Shown in pieces: positions 29,242 to 39,775 of a stretch of 64,000 nucleotides of DNA. The notes beneath the pieces are model-generated. The model was not told where the DNA came from and did not search any database. It saw only the letters and a program-made list of their open reading frames with translations. Source of the stretch: an uncultured Parvularculaceae bacterium (GTDB lineage: Bacteria; Pseudomonadota; Alphaproteobacteria; Caulobacterales; Parvularculaceae); the NCBI GenBank assembly GCA_947259375.1, contig CAMYLZ010000026.1, forward strand, positions 45,476-109,475. Direction: 5' to 3'. The position numbers and the translations under genes were made by a program. The number at the start of each line of letters is the position of its first letter. Positions within the stretch are counted from its first letter, which is position 1.

Positions 29242-30699
29242 ATGCCAATTCTTTCCAAGATCACGAAAGTCGGCGGTTCGTTGTTGGCTGCGTTGGTGAG
29301 CGCAGTGGCGCTGGGCGGCGCAAGCCCCGCCGCGGCGCAGTCAGGCGCTTATCCTGTCAACATCGATGTTGGCGGACAAAGCGCCGTTTCAAAAAGCATT
29401 ATATTGCCGCTGGATAAGGCGGCCATTGTCGAGTTGCCGCGTGCTGCGGCGGATGTGCTTGTATCGCAGCCTTCGGTCGTCGACGCTGTCGTGCGCTCGC
29501 CGCGCAGGGTGTATCTGCTCGGCCTGGCGACAGGGCAAACCAACGCTTTCTTTTTTGATGCGCGCGGACGGCAGATTCTGAACTTGGAGATCCAAGTCGA
29601 ACGCGACATGGACGCTCTCGTGGAGCTGTTTTCTCGCGTTATGCCGGATTCGCGAATTGAAATTGAGTCCGTTAATGACAACGTCATTTTGCGGGGCATG
29701 GTGCAAACCGCGAGCGAGGCAACCAATGCATCAGAGCTGGCGGGCCGGTTTGTAGGAAACCCTGAAAACGTCATTAACATGATTTCCATTCGCGATCCCG
29801 AGCAGGTAATGCTCAAAGTCCGGATCGTAGAAATGCAGCGACAATTGCTGAAGCAGCTCGGCGTTACAACGTCAGGTTCCGTGCGCCTGTCCGATGCGGC
29901 TTTCTCTTTCGCCGCGGCCAATTCGATTGCAACGAATGGCGGTATTGGACTTTCCGGATCAAAGGTAAACACAGGCGATCTTGAGCAGCTTGACGCTTCA
30001 TTGCAGGCGTTTGAGTCCAATGGTCTCGTACGCGTTCTGGCTGAGCCAAACCTGACGGCGATCTCGGGCGAATCTGCGCGCTTTCTTGCCGGCGGCGAGT
30101 TTCCGGTGCCGGTGGGACAAGATGACGGCGTGATTTCAATTGAGTTCAAGGAATTCGGCGTCGGCCTCGGCTTTACGCCGCTGGTGCTCAGCAAAGGCCG
30201 GATCAATCTGAAAATATCCACTGAAGTCAGTGAGATTACGACGGAAAATGCGTTCTTCGTGCCGGGCGCGACCACCGTGGATGATGACGGCAATCTCGTG
30301 ACGACGGCCGGTTTGTCAATTCCGGGATTGTCGGTCCGGCGCGCTAACACAGTTGTCGAGTTGCCCTCCGGCGGCAGCCTGGTCATGGCGGGGTTGCTGC
30401 AGGAGGATATGCGATCGACGATAGAGGGCGTCCCCGGCGTCAAGGATGTTCCGGTCCTGGGGCAACTATTCCGTAGTCGGAATTATGCCAATAATGAGAC
30501 CGAATTGGTTATTATCGTTACGCCCTATCTCGTGAACGCGACGCATGAGTCGAACCTGCTAGACCCGACTAAAGGATTAGTTCCAGCGAGCGACGCCGAG
30601 TCGATTCTCCTCGGGAAATTGGTGTCGACCTACGGTTTGGCGGGCGCGGGCGTAGATGAAGCGTCTCTGCAAGGCCCGATGGGCTTCATTCTGGATTAA
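29242..30699 (+). CDS. cpaC: type II/III secretin, Flp pilus outer-membrane secretin
   Basis: secretin motifs VLAEPNLTAISGESARFLAGGEFPVPV and VPVLGQLFRSR; in-frame ATG at 29242 opens a signal peptide. Confidence 0.92.
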   Translation: MPILSKITKVGGSLLAALVSAVALGGASPAAAQSGAYPVNIDVGGQSAVSKSIILPLDKAAIVELPRAAADVLVSQPSVVDAVVRSPRRVYLLGLATGQTNAFFFDARGRQILNLEIQVERDMDALVELFSRVMPDSRIEIESVNDNVILRGMVQTASEATNASELAGRFVGNPENVINMISIRDPEQVMLKVRIVEMQRQLLKQLGVTTSGSVRLSDAAFSFAAANSIATNGGIGLSGSKVNTGDLEQLDASLQAFESNGLVRVLAEPNLTAISGESARFLAGGEFPVPVGQDDGVISIEFKEFGVGLGFTPLVLSKGRINLKISTEVSEITTENAFFVPGATTVDDDGNLVTTAGLSIPGLSVRRANTVVELPSGGSLVMAGLLQEDMRSTIEGVPGVKDVPVLGQLFRSRNYANNETELVIIVTPYLVNATHESNLLDPTKGLVPASDAESILLGKLVSTYGLAGAGVDEASLQGPMGFILD

Positions 30700-30712
30700 T
30701 GGGAAAGACGTT

Positions 30713-31396
30713 ATGACCATTGTAGTACAAAAGATCGCGCTTCTTTCCGCTGTATCGCTTATGGCTGCGGCCTGTGCCGGCGGTCCGTTTAATGGGCCGC
30801 AGCATGCGAAAACGATTGCAGAATCCCACCCGATCGCCGTTGACGGACAGGTCATGACATTGATGATATCGGCGGATGCATCGACCAGTGATTTGTCGAA
30901 TATTGATCGCGCGAGGCTCAGGGCTTTTGCTGATAGCTATCTGACGGGCGGTCACGGGCCATTGACAGTGACCGGACCGTCCGGCGCGGGCAATGATTCT
31001 GATGGCCACGAAGCCTCGGCCGATATTCGCCAAGCGCTTAACGACGCCGGCGTGCCTTGGTCGGCTATCCATGGCGCTACATATCGAAATGGCGATGCCG
31101 CCAGCGACGACATTATCCTTTCATTCACGCGTTATGTTGCGACAGCCAGCAAATGCGGCGTTTGGACCGGCATGCGCGAAGCGGAATATCGCAACCTGCG
31201 CAGCCCGAATATGGGGTGCGCCACGATGAATAATTACGCCGCAATGATTGCAGACCCGCATGACCTTATCGCGCCGGCTGCCGTCAATCCCCGTGATGGG
31301 GAAGCCGCCGTGCGCGCCGTCGAACTCTATCGAGAAGGAAAAAACACGGCGTCCGAGATCGATTCGAACATCGAAGCCCAGGCGTCTAGCCAGTAG
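30713..31396 (+). CDS. cpaD: CpaD-family pilus assembly lipoprotein
   Basis: AACAGGPF lipobox-like; CGVWTGMREAEYRNLRSPNMGCATMNNYAAMIADPHDLIAP is CpaD-typical. Confidence 0.88.
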   Translation: MTIVVQKIALLSAVSLMAAACAGGPFNGPQHAKTIAESHPIAVDGQVMTLMISADASTSDLSNIDRARLRAFADSYLTGGHGPLTVTGPSGAGNDSDGHEASADIRQALNDAGVPWSAIHGATYRNGDAASDDIILSFTRYVATASKCGVWTGMREAEYRNLRSPNMGCATMNNYAAMIADPHDLIAPAAVNPRDGEAAVRAVELYREGKNTASEIDSNIEAQASSQ

Positions 31397-31433
31397 TTAA
31401 GCGTGATCTTGCGGGGAGCTCCAGGAGAGAAGA

Positions 31434-33248
31434 ATGACAAACGCTGCTGAACCGAATTATCAGCCAGCCGACGATGAAGAAGGCGTCGCCGAGGGCGCCG
31501 CAAGTCTTGGCGCTGACGGAGGCCCCGCATCGCAATCTCCGGCGCAAGCCGACGAAGAAGGTTTAGAGAGTGATCTGGACCTGTCGGAGGACGATGATGC
31601 GTGGCTCAATGAGGAGCTTTCCGATGAGGAGCTCGCCGCCTTGGGCGAAGAGGATTTCGATGACGAGTTTTTTGACGATGAAGCGTTCAGTGACGAGGCA
31701 TTAGAAGCGGCGACACTGGATGCGGAAGCGTCAGATGATCAATTCGAAGACGATGACGCAGCTCAGCATGATGAAGAATTTTCTGCAGACGACCTTGCTG
31801 CGATTGAGGCCGCGTTCGATGACACGCAAAACTACACAAATGCTGACTCGGATGATGTCGAATTAGCGGACAACGATGTGTCCAATAAGGACGAGGCGGC
31901 CGGTGACGACCTATTGGACGACGATGAGACAGCGCACGAAGCGCCGTCGGGCGGCGCGTTGATTGCGACGGACGGCCGGAGCGAGGGGAGCGCTGTCGAC
32001 ATACAGGAATATGGCGGCGCTGTCGCAGAGTTTGCGGAAGAGGAAACCGACCACCGACCGGTGCCGCGTATTTCTATCCACGCATTCTGTGAAACGCCTG
32101 AAACGACAGCGCTGCTTGAAAAGGCGTCGGTTGATCGACGATTGACCAAAGCGCATCTCACTATTCATATGGGCGGCGTTGCAAAGGCGATTGACCATTT
32201 TCAATCCTCATCAACGCCGAACCTGATCATTCTGGAAACGCTTGCGGGCGGCGCCGAGATCTTTGCGAAGCTTGGCGAATTGGCGGAAGTGTGTGATCCG
32301 TCGACCAAAGTCGTTATCATCGGCAAGGTCAACGACATCATTCTCTACCGCGAACTGATCAAGCAAGGCGTGAGTGAGTATATTGTACGGCCACACTCGC
32401 CGCTGCAGATCATAAAGACCGTCGCAGATTTATATGTCGATCCTTCGGCCCCGCCGATAGGCAAAACGATGGCGTTTGTTGGTGCTCGCGGGGGCGTTGG
32501 CTCGTCCACGGTTGCACATAATATCGGTTGGTGTACGGCAGAAGAATTCAAGAGCGATACCGTTATCCTCGATCTTGACTTGCCATTCGGCACGGCCAGC
32601 CTGGATTTCGATCAGGAAGCATCCGCCGGGTTGGTGGAGGCGCTGAGCTCTCCGGAACGCCTGGACGATGTTTTGCTCGACCGGCTTTTGCAAAAACACA
32701 CGGATCGCCTCAGTCTGTTTACAGCGCCGTCGATGCTCGACCGTGATTTCGATCTTGATGACCAGGCGTTTGAAACCGTAATCGATGTTGTGCGCGGCGC
32801 CGCCCCGACCATCATTGTCGATGTCCCGCATATGTGGACGACTTGGTCAAAACGCATTTTGATGACGGCGGACGAGATTGTCATAACGGCGACGCCGGAT
32901 CTTGCATCGTTCCGCAATACGAAAAATCTTATCGATATTCTCGGCGCAGCCCGTCCGAATGACGCGTCTCCGACGCTTATCATCAACCAGTTCGATCCGA
33001 AATCGTCCGCGGTTCAGGCTGAGCAGTTCGCCGAGCATGTGGGTATCAAGCCTGCGCAGGTGATCAATTGGGACCCGCAGCTCTTCGGGGCTGCTGCAAC
33101 CAATGCGGCTCCAATCACTGAAGTTGGATCGAAAACCAAAACGGCGCAGGCGTTTCGAGAGCTTTCAGGGCAGCTTCTTGGTCGCGCGGAAACGAATATC
33201 GCGCGCCCGAAATTCAGCTTGTCCGGCTTGTTCAAAAAGAATCGGTAG
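31434..33248 (+). CDS. cpaE: CpaE-like pilus assembly ATPase (ParA/MinD-like) with long acidic N-terminus
   Basis: receiver-like domain followed by GARGGVGSSTVAHNIGW deviant Walker A; N-terminal ~200 aa very Asp/Glu-rich. Confidence 0.88.
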   Translation: MTNAAEPNYQPADDEEGVAEGAASLGADGGPASQSPAQADEEGLESDLDLSEDDDAWLNEELSDEELAALGEEDFDDEFFDDEAFSDEALEAATLDAEASDDQFEDDDAAQHDEEFSADDLAAIEAAFDDTQNYTNADSDDVELADNDVSNKDEAAGDDLLDDDETAHEAPSGGALIATDGRSEGSAVDIQEYGGAVAEFAEEETDHRPVPRISIHAFCETPETTALLEKASVDRRLTKAHLTIHMGGVAKAIDHFQSSSTPNLIILETLAGGAEIFAKLGELAEVCDPSTKVVIIGKVNDIILYRELIKQGVSEYIVRPHSPLQIIKTVADLYVDPSAPPIGKTMAFVGARGGVGSSTVAHNIGWCTAEEFKSDTVILDLDLPFGTASLDFDQEASAGLVEALSSPERLDDVLLDRLLQKHTDRLSLFTAPSMLDRDFDLDDQAFETVIDVVRGAAPTIIVDVPHMWTTWSKRILMTADEIVITATPDLASFRNTKNLIDILGAARPNDASPTLIINQFDPKSSAVQAEQFAEHVGIKPAQVINWDPQLFGAAATNAAPITEVGSKTKTAQAFRELSGQLLGRAETNIARPKFSLSGLFKKNR

Positions 33249-33258
33249 GGGGTAATTG

Positions 33259-34746
33259 ATGTTCGGACGCAGAACAGCGCCAGTGGAAGCGCCGGCGACC
33301 GCAAAATCGTCCGCGGCTGTCAAAAAACCTGCGCCGGCAGCACCCAAGCCCGCGCCCAAACCGGCGCCCAAAAAAGCAAAGGCCGAAACAAAGTCCGCGA
33401 CGCAAGCACCGCCGCGTGTGGTGAAGCCGGCTGCCCAAAAACCGTCCGAACAAGTCGAAATCGGCGGGCGCTCGGACGAGTATTTCCATACAAAGACGAC
33501 GATATTCAATGCGCTGATCGATACAATCGATCTGTCACAACTCGCGCAGCTCGACACCGAGGCTGCGGCCGAGGAAATTCGCGATATCGTTAATGAAATC
33601 ATTTCGATCAAAAACGTTCAGATGTCGATCGCTGAGCAGGAATCCCTGTTACAGGATATCTGCAATGACGTTCTTGGTTATGGTCCGCTCGAACCGCTTC
33701 TGGCGCGCGACGATATCGCCGATATCATGGTCAATGGATCATCGCGGGTTTTCATCGAGGTCGGCGGTAAAATCCAACTCACCAATGTGCGTTTTCGCGA
33801 TAATGCGCAGTTGATGAATATCTGCCAACGGATCGTGAGCCAGGTTGGTCGCCGCGTTGATGAAGCAAGTCCGATTTGTGATGCGCGTTTGCCGGATGGC
33901 TCTCGGGTGAACGTTATTGCGCCGCCTCTATCCATTGATGGCGCTGCGCTGACAATTCGTAAGTTCAAAAAGGACAAGCTACGGATTGAGGACCTTGTCA
34001 ATTTTGGTTCGATCTCTCCGGAAGGCGCCAAGGTACTGGAGATCATCGGTCATTGCCGGATCAATACGCTGATTTCGGGCGGCACAGGTTCAGGCAAGAC
34101 GACGCTTTTGAACTGCCTGACGGGCTTTATTGAACATGATGAGCGCATCATCACTTGCGAGGACGCAGCCGAACTCCAATTGCAGCAGCCGCATGTTGTT
34201 CGCCTGGAAACGCGCCCGCCGAACCTTGAAGGCCAGGGCGAAGTGACAATGCGCGACCTCGTGAAAAACTGTCTGCGTATGCGGCCTGAACGGATTATCG
34301 TCGGCGAGGTGCGCGGCCCTGAAGCGTTCGACCTTCTTCAGGCGATGAATACCGGCCATGACGGGTCTATGGGTACGCTTCACGCCAACTCGCCTCGTGA
34401 AGCGCTCCAGCGCGTCGAGTCGATGATTACCATGGGCGGTTACAATCTGCCGTCAAAGACCATCAAGGAAATGATTGTCGGTTCAATTGATGTCGTTGTT
34501 CAGGCGGCTCGATTGCGAGACGGTTCACGCCGCATCACGCATGTGACCGAGGTGCTTGGCACTGAAGGCGATACAATCATCACACAGGACTTGTTCGTCT
34601 ACGATATGGATGGCGAGGATGTGGATGGAAAGATTATCGGTAAGCACAAGTCAACGGGTATTGCGCGCCCGGCGTTTTGGGATCGCGCGCGATATTACGG
34701 AAAAGAAGCCGAGCTGGCGAGCGCGCTCGACGCCGCTGCGGAGTAA
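33259..34746 (+). CDS. cpaF: CpaF/TadA secretion ATPase
   Basis: [14 protein letters not shown] Walker [44 protein letters not shown]. Confidence 0.95.
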   Translation: MFGRRTAPVEAPATAKSSAAVKKPAPAAPKPAPKPAPKKAKAETKSATQAPPRVVKPAAQKPSEQVEIGGRSDEYFHTKTTIFNALIDTIDLSQLAQLDTEAAAEEIRDIVNEIISIKNVQMSIAEQESLLQDICNDVLGYGPLEPLLARDDIADIMVNGSSRVFIEVGGKIQLTNVRFRDNAQLMNICQRIVSQVGRRVDEASPICDARLPDGSRVNVIAPPLSIDGAALTIRKFKKDKLRIEDLVNFGSISPEGAKVLEIIGHCRINTLISGGTGSGKTTLLNCLTGFIEHDERIITCEDAAELQLQQPHVVRLETRPPNLEGQGEVTMRDLVKNCLRMRPERIIVGEVRGPEAFDLLQAMNTGHDGSMGTLHANSPREALQRVESMITMGGYNLPSKTIKEMIVGSIDVVVQAARLRDGSRRITHVTEVLGTEGDTIITQDLFVYDMDGEDVDGKIIGKHKSTGIARPAFWDRARYYGKEAELASALDAAAE

Positions 34747-34751
34747 GGGTA

Positions 34752-35741
34752 ATGGATCAACAGATCCTGATTGTCGGTGGTTTAGGCGTTTTGTGCTTCG
34801 GCGCACTCGCTTTTGCGCTCTTGTCGCCTACACAACGCGACAAGGCGAACAAGCGCGTAAATTCGCTGAATACGGCAAAGGCCGTCAAACGCGCCGGCGG
34901 GGTCAATTCCGAAGCGCAAAGCAAAGAGCGGCGTAAAAAGCTGGCGGATTCGCTTGCCGCGCTTGATGACAAAACAAAAAATCTGAAAAAGAAAAAGCGT
35001 CTGACTATGGAGCAGACGCTGGATCAGGCGGGTCTGCCAGTCAAACCCAAACATTTCTATTTTGCATCGCTTATCACTGCAGTGTTTTTCGGCTTTGTCG
35101 GTCTGGTGTCCGGGCAGCAGTTATGGGTGACCGGGCTGTTGATTGTTATCGGCGGTTTGGGTTTTCCGCGTTGGGTTGTGAATTTTCTGCGCAAACGCCG
35201 ACAAAAAAAGTTCGTTGACGAATTTTCAAACGCCATCGACGTTATCGTTCGCGGCGTAAAATCCGGTCTGCCGGTAAATGAATGCCTGAAAATCATCGCA
35301 CGCGAGGCGCCGCGACCCATTTGCGATGAATTTCACATGTTGACGGAAGGCATTCGCATTGGGCTTTCCCTTGAGCAGGCGCTTGAACGAATGCATGAAA
35401 GGATGCCGCTGCAGGAAGTGAATTTCTTCGGCATCGTCTTGCTAATCCAGCAAAAGACCGGCGGTAATCTCGCCGAGGCGCTCGGCAATCTCGCCACTGT
35501 CTTGCGTTCGCGCAAGCTGATGGAAGGAAAAATCAAGGCGCTTTCCGCTGAGGCCAAGGCGTCCGCTTATATCATTGGGTCATTGCCGTTCCTGGTGATG
35601 GGCGCCGTTAAGCTGGCATCTCCCGACTATCTGGACCCGCTCTTCTCGACACGTATGGGAAATTTCATTCTCATCGGAGCGGGCGTTTGGATGCTGACCG
35701 GCATTCTTGTCATGAAGAAAATGACGCAGATTAAGGTGTAA
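34752..35741 (+). CDS. tadB: type II secretion F family protein TadB
   Basis: T2SSF domain; FGIVLLIQQKTGGNLAEALGNLATVLRSRKLMEGKIKALSAEA. Confidence 0.9.
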   Translation: MDQQILIVGGLGVLCFGALAFALLSPTQRDKANKRVNSLNTAKAVKRAGGVNSEAQSKERRKKLADSLAALDDKTKNLKKKKRLTMEQTLDQAGLPVKPKHFYFASLITAVFFGFVGLVSGQQLWVTGLLIVIGGLGFPRWVVNFLRKRRQKKFVDEFSNAIDVIVRGVKSGLPVNECLKIIAREAPRPICDEFHMLTEGIRIGLSLEQALERMHERMPLQEVNFFGIVLLIQQKTGGNLAEALGNLATVLRSRKLMEGKIKALSAEAKASAYIIGSLPFLVMGAVKLASPDYLDPLFSTRMGNFILIGAGVWMLTGILVMKKMTQIKV

Positions 35742-35752
35742 GGCGCGATAGC

Positions 35753-36730
35753 ATGGACGCGATAATCAACACCGTTACTGATCGCTCGTTTCAGATCGCG
35801 CTGCTCGTATCGCTGGCCGCGATCGCTACCGTGTTCACTGTGCTTGAGCCGCTCCTGGTGAAGGACAAGCTCAAAGAACGCATGAAATCGGTGGGCAGTT
35901 ATCGCGATACACTTCGCAAACAGCAGCGCGAATTGCTGGCGAAGAAAAAGAATGCGAGTCTGCGCACGACTTCGCCCCAAGGCGCGATCAAAGAAGTGGT
36001 GGAGAGCCTCAAGCTTCTTGAAGTGTTTGACGCAGACTCTGCACGCAAAAAGCTGATGATGGCCGGATATCGCGGACAGGGGCCGGTTTTTACATTCATG
36101 GCGGCGCGCCTCGGACTGCCCTTCGTCATGGCGATTGTCGTCGGCGTGTATGTGTATCTGTTGGGCGGTTTCGAGCTGGACAGCTTTGGCAGGCTGTTGG
36201 CGACGCTTGGCGGGTTTCTTGGCGGCTTCTATCTGCCGAATATTTATATCTCGAATGCGGTGTCCAAGCGTCAACAAAAGGTTCAAAGCGCGTGGCCTGA
36301 TGCGCTCGATCTGTTGCTGATTTGCGTTGAATCAGGGATGTCTATTGAGGCAGCTTTTCAAAAGGTTGGCGACGAGGTCGGGCCGAATTGCCCTGAACTG
36401 GCTGAAGAGCTGGGGCTCACCACGGCAGAATTGTCATACCTACAGGAACGAAAGCAGGCCTATGTCAACCTCGCTGAGCGCACGGGTCTGGACTCTGTGA
36501 AAGGCGTCGTAACGGCGCTTGTCCAATCGGAAAAATACGGCACGCCGCTTGGTCAGTCCTTGCGCGTGATGGCGAAAGAAAGCCGCGATTTGCGCATGCA
36601 GGAGGCCGAAAAAAAAGCTGCCGCTCTGCCGCCGAAATTGACCGTGCCGATGATTGGGTTTTTCCTGCCCGTTCTATTCGCCGTCATCCTTGGTCCGGCG
36701 ATTATGAGCGTGATGGGGCTGGAAGGCTGA
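35753..36730 (+). CDS. tadC: type II secretion F family protein TadC
   Basis: WPDALDLLLICVESGMSIEAAFQKV, EKKAAALPPKLTVPMIGFFLPVLFAVILGPAI. Confidence 0.9.
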   Translation: MDAIINTVTDRSFQIALLVSLAAIATVFTVLEPLLVKDKLKERMKSVGSYRDTLRKQQRELLAKKKNASLRTTSPQGAIKEVVESLKLLEVFDADSARKKLMMAGYRGQGPVFTFMAARLGLPFVMAIVVGVYVYLLGGFELDSFGRLLATLGGFLGGFYLPNIYISNAVSKRQQKVQSAWPDALDLLLICVESGMSIEAAFQKVGDEVGPNCPELAEELGLTTAELSYLQERKQAYVNLAERTGLDSVKGVVTALVQSEKYGTPLGQSLRVMAKESRDLRMQEAEKKAAALPPKLTVPMIGFFLPVLFAVILGPAIMSVMGLEG

Positions 36731-36808
36731 CGCCGCGGAATCGTCCCAGAGGATTGGCGGCTTTCATTCTTAACGAAGTCCGTTATGGCTAGTCGGCACG
36801 CATAAAAA

Positions 36809-37729
36809 GTGGTGACGATGATGCGGATTCCAATAGCGCTCCTTGCAGTTTGCCTTGCAGCGGCGGGCATACAGCCTGCTGCCGCCAATGAAGCCGGGCC
36901 GCCGCGCTTTGAGATGCCGAGAAGCGAAGTCCGGACGATTGCCTCGAAGCGGCTGGAGCGCACATATGATCTTTATGTGAAACTTCCCCCGGGCTACGAG
37001 TCGTCGCGGAACGGCGAGCGCCGCTATCCTGTCATCTATCTCAATGATGCAAGCTATGCTTTCCAGACCGCCGCAGGCGTCACGCAAATGCCGATGAATC
37101 TCGGAGGGTTAGAGCACGCCATTCTCATCGGGATTTCTTATGCGAAAGGCGAACGCGGCATGGCGAGCCGGTCGCGCGACCTCACGCCGACATCCTTAGG
37201 CCCCGGTGCTCGGTACGCGCATGGCGGCGCGCGCGATTACCTGACTTTTCTGCGCGATGAAGTTATTCCCTTTATCGAAGCCAATTACCGCGCTGACCCA
37301 GCGCGGAGAACATTGGTGGGCCAGTCCTATGGCGGCCTGTTCGGCGCCTACGCCTTTCTTTCGGAACCAGACCTTTTTTCAGGCTACATACTGACGAGCC
37401 CGTCGTTATGGTTCGACAACAAAGTGATTTTTGAGTTCGAAGAAGCGTTTGCGGCGTCGAATGAGGCGCTCAAGGCGCGCGTTTATTTCGCAGTCGGCGA
37501 AACCGAAACGCCTTCGGTCAACGGCGGACGGCACGACATGGTGGGAGATCAAAAACGTTTCACCGACACGCTTCGAAATCGCGGATATGCAGGTCTGGAG
37601 ATTATGGATGAAGTCATCCCCGGTGCGACGCACCAATCGACGTTTCCCATTGGCCTAACGCAAGGCATGATGTGGTTGCACGCGGGGCCTGACCCGTACA
37701 ATGGCGGCGCGCGATGGTATGGGAATTAA
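36809..37729 (+). CDS. secreted esterase-like alpha/beta hydrolase
   Basis: signal peptide; RRYPVIYLND, LVGQSYGGLFGAYAFL, C-terminal GATHQSTFP. Confidence 0.8.
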   Translation: MVTMMRIPIALLAVCLAAAGIQPAAANEAGPPRFEMPRSEVRTIASKRLERTYDLYVKLPPGYESSRNGERRYPVIYLNDASYAFQTAAGVTQMPMNLGGLEHAILIGISYAKGERGMASRSRDLTPTSLGPGARYAHGGARDYLTFLRDEVIPFIEANYRADPARRTLVGQSYGGLFGAYAFLSEPDLFSGYILTSPSLWFDNKVIFEFEEAFAASNEALKARVYFAVGETETPSVNGGRHDMVGDQKRFTDTLRNRGYAGLEIMDEVIPGATHQSTFPIGLTQGMMWLHAGPDPYNGGARWYGN

Positions 37730-37853
37730 GGCGGGAAAATCAAAACGAGGTTTGCGAAGGGAGCGCCGTGCGCAGTTCGCATCAATGCATCAAGCGCGGT
37801 GAGAGGAGGCAAAAGCGGCTTGTAGAAAGCGCTTTTGCGTTCGTCGTTTTGCC

Positions 37854-39635
37854 CTACGGCGCCGTCGCCTCGCCGGCAATCCGGTCAAGCGCTTCATAAA
37901 GCGGCAGCTCGCCGGCGGCGACCTTCTCGCGTGAGGGCGCCGGCTGACCAAGCCGGGCGCGGTAAATCCAGAAATTGGTGAGAACGATTTCGACGAAGTC
38001 GCGACTTTCGCGGTTTGGAATGCTCTCGATAAAAAGCAAGGGGTCTTCGATATCGATAGCACGCTTCCAGCGGCGCAAGTTTCCGGGGCCGCCATTATAA
38101 GCTGCCGCCAGATGAAATAGATCGCCATCGACCGCTTTGGTCATCAAATGATCAACATAGTTTTGTCCGAGCTCAAGGTTGAAGGCTGGGTCGTAAAGCC
38201 TGTCGCGCCCGCTGCGGAAACGCAAGGATCGATCTCCGGCGATGAAACTCGCCGTGCTCGGCATCAGTTGCATTAGTCCGCGAGCGCCAACACGGCTCGT
38301 CGCGTCTTTTTTGAATTTCGATTCCTGACGCATCAAAGCGTACAACAATGCGCGGTCGATCTTGAAACCGCTTTCGGGCTCGAAATCCGGCACAGGAAAC
38401 AGACCGGGCTCGAATTCCTTACCTTCGCCAGAAAGGGCGATGTCGATTTGGGCCGCTGGAAGGTTGAGCGCGGTCGCGACGGCAAGGAGGTCTTGCCGAT
38501 TGGCGTCGGGCGTCGAACCACCGGCCCATCGCAGCTCGATATCCGCCAGCTCTCGTTGCCCGGATTCGACAAGCGCAATTGCGCGCTCAACGCGCGGCTC
38601 TACTGCGATAAGCCCTTTGATGTTTTCCGCCGTTAGTGCTGGCGCAGTCCAGTTGTAGTTATAATCGCGACCGAGTTGGGCGAGCGCCAATTGGCCGTAA
38701 AATGTGAAGGGAAAGTTTGCTGCGACTTCGAGGTTCGCAGTTACCTGCGCGGGACGGCCTGCTGCAAGCGCTGTTCGCGCCGCCCAGAATCCCGCCGCGG
38801 CGCGCAATGAGTCTTCCTGATACGGAATAGCGGCCATGGCGGCAAAGTGTTGATGTGCGCCGGCAATTTCGCCGCGGCGAAATTCGATCAGGCCGGAAAT
38901 CCAGTAAGCCAGTACGGCGCTGTCGCCATTGCGCGCGGCTGCGTCGGCGGCGATCTGTTCGGCCGTGTCCACATAGCCTTGATAATAAAGGCTCGCCGCG
39001 ATCCAGGAGCGCATCCGGTCAAACTGGCGTTCGGTGATGGCGCCGCTTTTCTCATGGCGCTCGATTTCACGCAAAGCTTCTATGGCGCGGGATTGGTTAG
39101 ACAGAAAACGCACGCGCCCTTCGATCCGGTTCAGGCGGGTTTTTCCGGTTTTTTTATAATCCGCAATAATATCCGGATGCAGATCCTTTTCCGGGGCGCT
39201 TTTCCATTTGCGCGTGATAGGGCGTACCGGATTGGATTGCCCGCTTGGACGGCGTTTGCGCGCGAGTGAATAAATCTTATCTGCTTCCGGGTGATCGGCG
39301 TAGAATGACATCCAACGCTTCAGTTCGCCAAATGTCGACCGATAGGCGGTTGGATGCATATAGCGCTGATACAGGACGTAACCGAGCAGTATATCATTTT
39401 CGAGGGACGCGATTTTATCGTCCGCTACTTTCCAGTTCCCCTCCTCTTGAAGCAAGAAAATGTCCTGGTAGAGCGCCGCGTCATCCGCGCTCAGAATTTG
39501 CAGGGCGCCGGGCTGTGAAACGGATTCGGCGGTTACGCTCGCCGCTAAGCCGGTCAGGGCGTCAATAGATTGAGCCTGCGCGCCAGGCAGATATGAGATT
39601 ATGCCGACCACGCTGAGCCAGAATCGAAACACCAT
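37854..39635 (-). CDS. lytic transglycosylase (SLT domain)
   Basis: ALMRQESKFKKDATSRVGARGLMQLMPSTA and AAYNGGPGNLRRW. Confidence 0.9.
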   Translation of the reverse strand: MVFRFWLSVVGIISYLPGAQAQSIDALTGLAASVTAESVSQPGALQILSADDAALYQDIFLLQEEGNWKVADDKIASLENDILLGYVLYQRYMHPTAYRSTFGELKRWMSFYADHPEADKIYSLARKRRPSGQSNPVRPITRKWKSAPEKDLHPDIIADYKKTGKTRLNRIEGRVRFLSNQSRAIEALREIERHEKSGAITERQFDRMRSWIAASLYYQGYVDTAEQIAADAAARNGDSAVLAYWISGLIEFRRGEIAGAHQHFAAMAAIPYQEDSLRAAAGFWAARTALAAGRPAQVTANLEVAANFPFTFYGQLALAQLGRDYNYNWTAPALTAENIKGLIAVEPRVERAIALVESGQRELADIELRWAGGSTPDANRQDLLAVATALNLPAAQIDIALSGEGKEFEPGLFPVPDFEPESGFKIDRALLYALMRQESKFKKDATSRVGARGLMQLMPSTASFIAGDRSLRFRSGRDRLYDPAFNLELGQNYVDHLMTKAVDGDLFHLAAAYNGGPGNLRRWKRAIDIEDPLLFIESIPNRESRDFVEIVLTNFWIYRARLGQPAPSREKVAAGELPLYEALDRIAGEATAP

Positions 39636-39760
39636 TACAAATCACCCTTGCTCGCGGCCGCGCGTTGCAATTTTACGGCCCTTTTGCCGCCAATCATCAA
39701 TATCGTGGAGATGAATCCCCAACGCCCCGGATTTTACACCTAAGAATATCGTAATGTCGG

Positions 39761-39775
39761 TTAATGCTCCTTTAA
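39761..39775. promoter_or_regulatory. candidate CtrA box
   Basis: TTAA-TGCTCCT-TTAA, exact TTAA-N7-TTAA, 126 nt upstream of the lytic transglycosylase start. Confidence 0.4.

Noticed and set aside
29349-30443. 364-aa minus-strand ORF
   Set aside because: Fully antisense to cpaC, whose secretin motifs are clear; composition is Arg/Ser/Thr/Pro-rich as expected of antisense frames in GC-rich genes
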